A DNA stretch of 64,000 bases, taken from NCBI GenBank assembly GCA_012295275.1, contig CM022668.1:4628302-4692301 (forward strand), written 5' to 3'. Shown piece by piece: positions 50,431 to 64,000 of this stretch. Below the pieces are notes generated by a model that saw only the letters and a list, made by a program, of their open reading frames with translations, had not been told where the DNA came from and did not search any database. Numbering within the stretch: position 1 is the stretch's first letter; each line of letters opens with the position of its first letter. The position numbers were made by a program, and so were the translations under genes. The DNA comes from Chrysomallon squamiferum (lineage: Eukaryota > Mollusca > Gastropoda > Neomphalida > Peltospiridae).

Positions 50431-51460
50431 TTACGTTAATAGTTACCGAAGTAACTAACGTTCATATCGTGTTACATTGACGTTATTATTACTGAAGTCA
50501 GTATGTTACATTGATGTTATTATTAGTGAAGTCAATATGCTACATTGACGTTATTATTAGTGAACTCAGTATGTTACATTAACGTTATTACTGAAGTGAA
50601 TATATTACACTGACGTTATTATTACTAAGTATTTTACATTGATGTTATTACTGAAGTGAATATGTTACACTGACGTTATTATTACTAAAGTATTTTACAT
50701 TGATGTTATTATTGAAGTGAATATACATTGACGTTAATGAAACGTTACTGTTATTACTGAAGTCAGTATGTTACACTGACGTTATTATTACTGAAGTCAA
50801 TGTGCTACACCGACGTTATTATTACTGAAGTCTGTATGTTACACTGACGTTATTATTACTGAAGTCAATATGTTACACTGATGTTATTAATTACTGAAGT
50901 CTGTATGTTACACTGATGTTATTATTACTGAAGTCAGTATGTTACACTGACGTTATTATTACTGAAGTCAGTATGTTACACTGACGTTATTATTACTGAA
51001 GTCAGTATGTTACACTGATGTTATTATTAATGAAGTCATTATGTTACATTGACGTTATTATTACTGAAGTCAGTATGCTATATTGGCGTTATTATTACTG
51101 AAGTCAGTATTTTACTTTGATGTTATTACTGAAGTCAGTATGTAACACTGACGTTATTATTACTGAAGTCAGTATGCTACATTGACGTTATTATTACTGA
51201 AGTCAGTATTTTACTTTGACGTTGAAGTGAATATGTGAATTGACGTTATTATTAGCTGAAGTTACACTGACGTTATTATTACTGAAGTCAGCATGTTACA
51301 CTGACGTTATTATTAATGAAGTCTGTATATGTGGCACTGACGTTATTATTACATTGTGCTACATTGACGCTATTATTATGTTACACTGACGTTATTATTA
51401 CTGAAGTCAGTATGTTACACTGACGTTATTATTACTGAACATGTTATACTGATGTTATTA
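50430..51460. repeat. 34-bp minisatellite array, about 30 units
   Basis: The consensus unit is 34 bp. It begins ACTGAAGTCAGTATGTTACA and ends CTGACGTTATTATT. Units in the centre (50,755-51,010) are the most uniform. Units at the edges carry indels or gaps. Most copies contain TGACGTTA, close to a CREB/ATF half-site. There is no coding potential. Confidence 0.93.
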
Positions 51461-51479
51461 GGACACCCAAAACATGTTA

Positions 51480-55490
<4,011 letters not shown>

Positions 55491-55513
55491 ACAAGTACAA
55501 TAATTGTGCAGTT

Positions 55514-55585
55514 TGCGCATGCGCGTTGTTAACAGAAATTTTACTAATAAAATAACGTTTTGCTCCGATATGTTACCATAGATAC
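55514..55585 (+). promoter_or_regulatory. Promoter-like cluster: NRF1 palindrome and X-box-like site
   Basis: TGCGCATGCGCG at 55,514-55,525 is a perfect NRF1 consensus. GTTACCATAGATAC at 55,572-55,585 fits the RFX X-box pattern with one mismatch. Such GC-rich signals stand out in this AT-rich DNA and mark a probable transcription start. The X-box hints at a cilium-related gene, which is inference. Confidence 0.55.
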
Positions 55586-55603
55586 AGGCGAGACATATTA
55601 ACA

Positions 55604-55629
55604 ACATGGCCTCATGCAACAAAGGACCT
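55604..55629 (+). CDS. Candidate first coding exon of an unknown gene
   Basis: An ATG in a strong Kozak context (AACAACATGG) starts 18 bp after the X-box-like site. It encodes MASCNKGP up to a donor at GGACCT/GTAAGA. Unspliced, the frame stops after 13 codons. The next exon was not found and may lie far to the right. Short and unproven. Confidence 0.35.
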
Positions 55630-55639
55630 GTAAGAATTG

Positions 55640-56973
55640 TACGATAATCTTTCTGTTTATTAATCCACAATTTTATATAATTTTATACTTATATAATTAC
55701 GTAATTATTTGCTAGATCAGATATAAAAAACGTTATACCAAAAATCTCTGTGGTCAGTTCTGCTTACCAAATCAAGCGGTTTTTCTTTCTCCTTTTCTTG
55801 TTATTCATTCATCGGTGATCATCGAAAATGTTCCTTGTTTAAAAAAAATTATAATAGCATTATTAAAGCTGTGAAAAATATAAACATCACCGTGATACAA
55901 ATACAGCGATGATAAAATTGTAATCACGAATGTGAACAAAAATTAGAGAGAAGAGAAGATTATGACACGAAAGTAAAACATAATAATAATAAGAAGAAGA
56001 AGAAGAAGAAGAAGAATAGTAATAATGATGATGATGATGATGATGATAATGGTGTTGATGATGGTGAAGATGATGATAGTGATGACGACGACAACGACAA
56101 CAACAACAACAACGTCAACGTCAACAGCAATAATAATAATATTCAAAGACAACTAGTCTCGTTTCATATAAAAACAAGGAACATATTCACCGGATGACTG
56201 ATAGACCAAACAGGCTGAAAGCTAGATTTCTTGACAAGGAATAGGTTGGTTTGATAATATACCACAGAGAGCTTAGACACAGATGTATGATATATTTTTT
56301 ATATTCATTAAAATCATAACAAGACAAATCATAACATGATTCATTAAAATCATAATCCTGCTAACAAGGCGGAAACACAAACTGTAGGTTTTATATTAAC
56401 AAATAATAAAGTTAAATAACAACCGAACTGAAATCCTTAGAAAACAGAGGCGCACGCAAGATTTCAGAAAACCAAAAAAAAAATAATAATAAAAAATAAA
56501 ATAAAATAAAAATATAAATAAAAATAAACAAACAAAACAAACAAACAAATGAATAAATAAATTTTATGGTATATTTTTCAAGATTAAACATAAAAATAAA
56601 GAAAAAAAAAAAACGTCTGCCAAAAGTGAGGACATGTACACCATTGTGTCTGAAAAACTGATTGTATTTTATCAAATCAGTCAAAAACATTATCCTAAAC
56701 TGTTTGAAATAAAGCTTAAAATGTCACACAACAATGTATATTTGAAAGCTTTTTCGATATTCAGGTTATTTGGAAACTAGAAACCTTGTCCATTAGCCGT
56801 CTTTAATCTGTAACCTAATTCTGAAAAGTATTGATTGGGGAAAATGGTACCATCTCGGAAATACAGTTTTTCTAATTAATTAATTTTGAAACAAAAAAAA
56901 AAATTGTTAATCATTATTCAAGCGATTTATTGCTGTGGTTTTTCAGTTTGTCTCGTTTTGACTCTCTGTCTGT

Positions 56974-57051
<78 letters not shown>

Positions 57052-57515
57052 GTAGATGTGGTTATGGTCGTGGCTGATATTATTAATGTAACCTACTGCG
57101 AAAGGCACGTGACAAAGTGAAATATATTTATGTCATTGTCTCTTTCAATCTCTCTCTCCCCATTTTTTTTTTTTTTTTTTTAAATTTATTTAAATTTTTT
57201 AATATTATTATTTTATTAGATTTTAAAATAAAAAATTAAAATTAAAATATGGTTCAACATATATGAAAGAGAGACATACAGACAAAAACAAACATAGACA
57301 CACAAAAAAGGTTTATTTTTATTATTAGCCAGATATTATTTTTATTGTTGTTGTTATTCTACTATTCAAATTAATGTGTCAGTAAATCTTAATACACGCA
57401 TACATTAATAGAAATCAATTTAAAATACAGTATACAAATACATACATTACTGTTTATAAAAATATAAGTTTTTATCAATAACTGAAAAAAATTTAGTATA
57501 TATGTTACACATGAT

Positions 57516-57605
<90 letters not shown>

Positions 57606-57650
57606 GCAACGGTAAATTTATTAAATAAACTCTTCTTTCACTTTTTATAT
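55640..57650. repeat. Microsatellite-rich DNA
   Basis: GAA and GAT triplets (55,990-56,050), (CT)n (56,979-57,048), poly-T (57,164-57,181), (AT)n (57,526-57,558) joined to (GA)n (57,559-57,604). If the candidate exon at 55,604 is real, this lies in its first intron. Confidence 0.75.
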
Positions 57651-57654
57651 AATA

Positions 57655-57790
57655 TTATTAGCCAATGATATTACATCGCAGCCATTACGTAATTTCCGCT
57701 CGCGTTCCACACACGAACATGAACTGTGTTAACCTACAGCTGACCCTGGCGGCGCTTTGTTGTATTAACTTCATTAACGACAGCTACTGA
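57655..57790. promoter_or_regulatory. Low-repeat patch with a TTACGTAA palindrome
   Basis: CCATTACGTAATTTCC contains TTACGTAA, a PAR-bZIP/C-EBP-type palindrome. It lies in a CpG-containing patch next to CTGGCGGCGCTTTG. It is possibly regulatory; there is no other evidence. Confidence 0.25.
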
Positions 57791-57799
57791 AATTATTAC

Positions 57800-58826
57800 A
57801 AGCTTATAAAATGAAAGCGAGAAATTCCTTTGATCTTGTGTAAGATGCCACCATCGCCTTATTGATTTTTTTAATTTTTTTTTATTAATTCCAGTTATGT
57901 GCATTTTAAAAATAGAATAAAATACAAAAAATGAAATAAATAAGATAAAATAAACGAAAAGAAAAATGTAATAGTAATAATAAATAAATAAATAAATATA
58001 ATCAGCTATGATTCTTGTATGATTATGTAGTACAAAAAGCAAATATCGGGAGTGAAATACTGTAAAAAGAATTAATGTTATTTTAAGCTACTGAAAGAAA
58101 AACGAAGTAAATACAATAAAATAAAATAATGGATAATGTGTTTGAGAAAGTGAACAGAATAATAATAACCATAATCATAGCAACATTATCATGATCAATA
58201 ACAGCAACAACGACAATAATAATAATTAGGGGGGAAAATGCATCACAACAAATTATAATTAATTAAAAAACCAGTCAATAATAAAAAAAAAAAATAAGAG
58301 AATGTATAAGAAAAGCAATCGACGCATAAAAGAATAAAATAATAATAATAAAAAGAAGAAGAAGAAGAAGAAGAAGAAAGAATAATAAAAAAAATAAATA
58401 AATAAATAAATAAATACAACCTTTGATGTCTGGAATTCCAATATAATTTCACTGATAAATTAAATAACTGGATAATTTAAAAAAAATTAAAAACGTTATT
58501 TCTATACCACGTGCATCCGACATTCAGTACAGAAACGTCACAATAGAATTAAGACACAGTACTGTGACGTCATCATAACCTCGCTGTTACACAGTTATTA
58601 CTTTTCAATCCAAGTAACTCAAGATTTCAGTTAGGGGTTAAAAAAAACTACAACAAACGTACACATCGTCCCCTCTCCTCTCAAAAAAAGGAGAAGAATA
58701 TACCTAATTTTAGAGGAATGTTACCATTGATTTGTACACTGCTTAACCTCATTTGCAACCGAAATTTGTATATTAGGTAGGTAGGCTGTCTGTTAGCCTG
58801 TTTTAGTGGGTGTATGAACGTATGTA

Positions 58827-58885
<59 letters not shown>

Positions 58886-59040
58886 GTTTATGTATTTGTG
58901 CATGTTTGTTTGTGTCTGTATGTGTGTATATATATAGAGATATATACATAGACAGATAGATATAGATATATATATATATATATAGATAGATAGATATATG
59001 TATATATATGTACATGTTATTTACGTAATATTATGTATGT
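57800..59040. repeat. AT-rich DNA with small tracts and a CRE
   Basis: Triplet tracts (58,330-58,420) and (GT)n (58,828-58,867) followed by (AT)n and GATA. A perfect CREB/ATF palindrome TGACGTCA is at 58,565-58,572. No gene is seen. Confidence 0.6.
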
Positions 59041-59049
59041 TATATATCT

Positions 59050-59400
59050 ATTTTAAGTTAGAATACACACACAACAATCTGACAAGAACGAGGCATTAAC
59101 AACGACTCCTAAATTTCTTAAACCTCGTTTATTACGACGCGTAACAATGAGTATATGAGTCCAGTTTCTACGCGGGTTTTAAAAGAGAGCCACGGAAAAC
59201 ACCGAACCGATCCGAACACTCTTCTTTGACGTCTGCTAATCTGGCGAATCGTGTCGGCTGTTTCTAGCCACAATTGGACATCATTATAAATGTGACGCCT
59301 TAAATTCCATTACAGCTAACCGCGCCGCGAATGTAATCATTTTCTGGCTTTAAACATGAGACATCTCGGAAATGAAAAATGACAGCTTCTGAGGTGGAAA
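59050..59400. other. Low-repeat, CpG-containing island; possible enhancer
   Basis: About 350 bp with no simple repeats, including GTAACCGCGCCGCG-like sequence (exactly GCTAACCGCGCCGCGAATG) and several TAAT/ATTA homeobox-type cores. No coding frame is convincing. Confidence 0.35.
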
Positions 59401-59509
59401 AAAAGAAGATGAAGAACAAGGAATTAATTCTCACATTGTTAAAATGTTTACGTTATGATAAAAGGTTTCGTTGATTGGTAGTATTGGAGAATGTAAAATA
59501 GTAGAGTAG

Positions 59510-60015
59510 AAAAAGGTAATAATAGTAGAGTAGTAATTTTAGTAGTAGTAGTATGAATCGAAAAATTAGTAAGAGTTGTAGTAGTAGTGGTAGTAGTAGT
59601 AGTAGTTGTAATAGTAGGATTATTATTATTATTAGTAGTAATAGTATAAAAAGTAATAATAGCACAGAAGTAATTTTAGTAGTAGCAGTAATAGTGGTAG
59701 TAACAGTAATAGTAATGACGTAGTAGTATATGTAATAGTAGTAGAATTAGTAGTAGTAGTAGTAGTTATAATAGTAATAGTAGTAGTAGTAGCAGTACTA
59801 ATGGTAGTTGTAGTAGTAGTAACAGTAGTAATAATATTAGTAGTAGTAATAGTAGTAGTAGTAGTAATAGTAGTAACAGTAGTAGTAGTAATAGTAGTAG
59901 TAGTAGTAGTAGTACTAATAGTAGTAGTAGTAATAGTAGTAGTACTAGTAGTAGTAGTAATAGTAGTAGTAATAGTAATAGTAGTAATAGTAGTAGTAGT
60001 GGTACTCATGGTAAT
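59510..60015. repeat. (TAG)n trinucleotide array
   Basis: About 500 bp of TAG/TAA/AGT triplets with interruptions. Long Val- or Thr-rich frames across it are artefacts. Confidence 0.95.
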
Positions 60016-60019
60016 AACA

Positions 60020-60285
60020 GTAACAGCAAAATAATTATATTGAAGAAAAACAGTTTTTTATATGTATTATCATTTAATTAAGAAAACTGATATGAGTCAT
60101 GGTTAATTTAGATCGTATTTCAAACAATGTAATGATTACTAATATTAGAATTTTATACAGCAAATCTGTTTACAAGATGGTGCCAGATACATCAATAGTG
60201 TACGGAATTAGGTTACCTCGGAAACTGAAACTAGAACATTAGGATGAATTGAAATGAAGATATAAAGGTCCGAACTTAAAAAAAA

Positions 60286-60330
<45 letters not shown>

Positions 60331-61524
60331 CACAACAATAACATGATGATAATAACAAGAATAATTATAACAGTAACAATAATATTTTAGAATAAAATAA
60401 TTTTTAAATACAATGAATTTATTGGAATATTTTTGATAATTAATTGATTGTAGTAGTAAATAGATGAATAATATCTTCTTCTTCGTTTTCTTCTACGCCA
60501 TTCAAGTATATAAAATCACTCAACTGTCAGAAATCCGTGTTCAAATAAGAATTTTAAAAGAATCATCTTCATACCGTATTCGAATATTTCGTAATTTTCC
60601 GTGAAAACGACATTTTCCGAAAAGACCGCCTGTACTCACGTAACTAATAATTAAAGCATCATATTTACCAATATTTTGGATTGATCCGGTATACGTGTAT
60701 GTGTGTGTTTGTGTGTGAGTGTGTCTAAACTAAAAGAAACATAACAGACATAAAAACAACAGACAGATTTATAGAATCGATAAATCTTATATTTTAATTT
60801 TTGGTTGTTGTTGTTGTTGTTATTGTTTGTTTATTACCCCATATATAACTTTCCTAAGAATAAACTTTAATCAAAACTAATTTTCCATTTACTGGCTCAG
60901 AAAATATTTAGTAATTATAATACAGCTTTCACTCTAGCTTATACTAATAGTTGAATATTTTGTCTTTATTGTAAAATAAAAACTAGCAAACAAAAAAAAC
61001 AATTGTATATTTCATCCATTAACGTATAATAGTTATTATTATAATTATTGTTGTTTTTGTTGTTGATGTTGTTGTTGCTGTTGTTGTTGATGTTCTTGTT
61101 GCTGCTGATGCTGCTCTTATTATTACCACTATTACTATTAGCATAAGTGTAGTATTATTAGCATCATCATCATTATTATAATTATTTATTTATTTATTTA
61201 TTTATTTATATTTACTTAAATAATTCTTTCATTGCTGTTTTGTAACGTAAACCTAAAGTTCCATTTCGCACTATGAGGTACTGACCTGAAGCGGAAACGT
61301 ATATTAGATAAAAATAAAGTGTTTGCTTATTTCAGTCACACAGAGTATATTTTACTTTGTGTAATTAAAGTTTATGCAGTTTTACGTACAGAGAAAATCT
61401 GTTTATTTAATACTTATTTTTTATTTCTCAAGTTTAAGAGCGGCAACAGATGCTGGAGATAAAAAAAATATTTGAAATAATCCTTAAATTGTTTGTCAGT
61501 GTGAAAATAATGTTAAATCAGCAA

Positions 61525-61555
<31 letters not shown>

Positions 61556-62104
61556 CAACAACAAAAGCAATAATAATAACAATAATGATGATGATGATAA
61601 TGATGATGATGATGATAATAATAACAATGATGATGATAATGATAATGATAACAACATCAACAACAAGAATTAAAACAATGATGTAAGTAAATAAATAAAT
61701 AATAGCTACAACATCAACTGCAACAACAACTATGTCAGTAATAACAACAACAACAGTAATAGAAATAATATATTAATAAATAAATTATAAACTGAACAAT
61801 GGGCCGTATATTAACATAAAGTAATCCAATTTAGTAAAGTTACAAAGAACAAAACAGCGTATGGTAAACTGAAAATGCGCAAAGTAAAATTATTTAATAT
61901 AATACAGAAAAAAGGAATATAGGTGAAAGCGTAATAAAATAGAATAAAATAAAATAAAATAAAGTGGGAAATGAAAAGAAAGAAATGGAAAACAATTTTT
62001 AAAAAACAATTAAAAAAAAGAGCACCAACAAACGAAACAATTTAAAGGTCTAAATCATCAGCAGCAGCAGCAGCAACAACAACCACAACAACTAATAATA
62101 ATAA

Positions 62105-62135
<31 letters not shown>

Positions 62136-62170
62136 ATGATGATGAAAAAGAAAATTTGCATATTAAAAAG
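60020..62170. other. AT-rich DNA without a recognised gene
   Basis: (ATA)n at 60,284-60,329, TTG/TGA-type triplets at about 61,045-61,180, AATA tetramers near 61,524-61,553 and GAA triplets near 62,107-62,150. A less repetitive stretch at about 60,470-60,680 holds nothing I can name. Confidence 0.5.
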
Positions 62171-62174
62171 GGGA

Positions 62175-62175
<1 letters not shown>

Positions 62176-62217
<42 letters not shown>
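62176..62217. repeat. (GT)n microsatellite
   Basis: Pure GT run directly before the promoter-like patch. Confidence 0.95.
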
Positions 62218-62218
<1 letters not shown>

Positions 62219-62234
62219 TTATATTCTTTAAAAG

Positions 62235-62345
62235 ATGTCATGTTACGTAATCGTAGTTATAAAACGTCACCTTATCTCTATGGCAACAGTTCAACAACCT
62301 ATGAAACCAGTAATTTGAGCTTTGTCTTCGATTGGCTGATTTATT
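62235..62345 (+). promoter_or_regulatory. Promoter-like patch with X-box, TTACGTAA and inverted CCAAT
   Basis: Within 110 bp there are GTTACGTAATC, an X-box match ATCTCTATGGCAAC (62,274-62,287) and GATTGGCTGA, an inverted CCAAT box. The TATGGCAACAG core is identical to the one upstream of GUK1 (28,505). A transcript starting here would run right. No coding exon was identified. Confidence 0.35.
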
Positions 62346-62654
62346 GTTATTATTATTATTATCATTATTATCATTATTATTATTATTATTATTTTACAGA
62401 TTTATGGCATTTCTGTTCGTTATATAATTTTTGTCGTAATTTTTTCGTTTTGATTATTAGTTGTGTAAAATTACAGTGTTTGATACATAACCTACATTGG
62501 ACTGAACTGAACTTCGAGGTGAACAGCAAATAAGGGTCGATATTTTCAGGTTTGCTTATCTTATTACATATTGTTTTATATACTTATTTTGGATATACAC
62601 TGCACAGAAAATGACGAAATTACTACGTATTTTATATAAATATTCATCTGTATA

Positions 62655-62895
62655 TCAATATATATGTATGTATGTGTGCATGTCTGTATATGTGAGTATG
62701 TGTTGTGTGTGTGTTGATATATGTGTGTATATTTGTTCCTGTGTGCATTTATGTATGTCTGTATGTTATTATATATCTGTCTGTATGTATGTATGCATGT
62801 TTGTATGTACTTATGTGTGTGTATGTATGTATGTATGTATGTATGTATGTGTGTATGCATGTATGTATGTATGTATGTGTGTGTGTATATTCGTA
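62655..62895. repeat. (TATG)n-rich tract
   Basis: About 240 bp dominated by TATG/TGTG tetramers. Overlapping Tyr/Val/Cys-rich frames are artefacts. Confidence 0.9.
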
Positions 62896-62934
62896 TGTGT
62901 TTATTTATGTCTATTTATGGACACGCATAAATAC

Positions 62935-63305
62935 AATACTGAAGAATACACGCATAAATACAATACTACCCTTTCCACACAGACACACAATGAACTACCC
63001 TTTCCACTCAGACATACAATGAACAACCCTTTCCACACAGACATACAATGAACTACCCTTTCCACACAGACACACAATGAACTACCCTTTCCACTCAGAC
63101 ATACAATGAACTACCCTTTCCACTCAGACATACAATGAACAACCCTTTCCACTCAGACATACAATGAACTACCCTTTCCACTCAGACATACAATGAACAA
63201 CCCTTTCCACACAGACACACAATGAACTACCCTTTCCACTCAGACATACAATGAACTACCCTTTCCACAAAGACACACAATGAACTACCCTTTCCACTCA
63301 GACAC
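62935..63305. repeat. 29-bp minisatellite array, about 12 units
   Basis: Unit of 29 bp starting CAATGAACTACCCTTTCCAC and ending TCAGACATA or ACAGACACA. There are two main unit types, ACTCAG and ACACAG. Units are highly uniform, suggesting recent expansion. Confidence 0.93.
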
Positions 63306-64000
63306 ACTAAATCAAACGAAACTACCGTCACTAACTTAAACACAAATTTAAACTTTAAGGAATAACAAATGAGCACAGGCAATTACTCACGTAAATGATT
63401 TGGACGCAATGCCGAAGACAGCCTTTTTTTTTCTTTTCTTTTTGTTTTTGTTAGAAAAAAAGTAAAGAAAATTAGCTTTCATTAACAGCAATTCTTGATT
63501 TACGAGACAGATGTGTCTAGCGAAAAGTTCTTGCAAACAAAAAAATCGTTTATATCGATAATAATTATGAGAATAATGAATACAGAAAGAAGAAAACACA
63601 TGTGTGACTTCGAGTTTATTATCTCAAATTCATTGTGACGTCGTATTAATACTTCAGCATGAATACAAATATCAAGAGACTTTTGTCCTTCTGTGAAATT
63701 AAATAATAATGATTATTATTATTATTATTTGTTAAATAATAAAGTAAAATAAAATAAGCAAAGAGCCCTGATTCAAATTTGATAGGAAAAGGACGGCAGA
63801 AAATCGAAATTTGTTCACTGGTAAGCAGTTTGTGCTGAAAATGAGTCGGTCGCTTAGTAACGAAAATTGACACCCTTTTTGCACAAAAACAAAATACTAA
63901 CTTAAGTCGAATTCTCCAGAGAAAAGGGGGTGAAGTGAAAAGAAGAAGAAGAAAAAGAACTAAATGTCTTCTAAACGACTAACGTCATTTGCGTTCATGT
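63306..64000. other. Right edge, no recognised gene
   Basis: AT-rich, largely free of long microsatellites apart from an (ATT)n tract near 63,710-63,730. GTGACGTCG at about 63,635 is CRE-like. No exon could be supported. Confidence 0.4.

Noticed and set aside
59632-60034. Poly-Thr and poly-Val frames
   Set aside because: Artefacts of the TAG/TAA triplet array on opposite strands.

Overview
This is a eukaryotic nuclear window. It is very AT-rich, and every gene I recognise is split by GT-AG introns full of simple repeats: (GA)n, (CT)n, (CA)n, (ATT)n, (TAG)n and poly-A. Animal-type guanylate kinase, a mitochondrial EF-Ts and a C2H2 zinc-finger protein sit in a microsatellite-dense background. 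That combination suggests a mollusc, most likely a cephalopod such as an octopus. The organism is inferred; nothing in the window proves it.

Left two thirds (1 to about 43,080). One segment of roughly 11 to 17 kb is present three times in direct orientation, with the truncated end of a fourth at 1-446. Each unit carries a guanylate kinase gene (GUK, plus strand) facing a mitochondrial elongation factor Ts gene (TSFM, minus strand). Unit 3 (about 28,430-43,080) holds the complete versions: GUK with 7 coding exons (201 aa) and TSFM with 5 coding exons (328 aa). Units 1 (about 447-11,560) and 2 (about 11,560-28,430) both lack the last GUK exon and the last TSFM exon. In unit 2 TSFM is a clear pseudogene. 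In unit 1 it is reduced to a scrap next to a CACACAGTGA-type minisatellite. The GUK exons of units 1 and 2, by contrast, have no stop codon or frameshift and keep their GT/AG splice sites, but they have changed several GMP-binding positions. By hand count, GUK exons 1 and 4 differ between these two units about three times more than the introns beside them.

Middle (43,000-46,300). TSFM is transcribed leftwards and a five-finger C2H2 gene (44,766-45,701) rightwards. They are head to head across about 1.8 kb holding ETS-type sites. The zinc-finger protein has a 14-residue tandem repeat in its N-terminal half.

Right third (46,300-64,000). No long coding region is recognisable. It holds a 34-bp minisatellite array with a TGACG half-site in most units (about 50,430-51,460), a 29-bp array (62,935-63,305), many di- and trinucleotide tracts, and a few low-repeat islands that look like promoters or conserved non-coding DNA. 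The best is a perfect NRF1 palindrome plus an X-box-like site just upstream of an ATG and splice donor at 55,514-55,628. GUK supplies GDP from GMP and EF-Ts recycles mitochondrial EF-Tu. They are housekeeping neighbours, and nothing shows that they act together.
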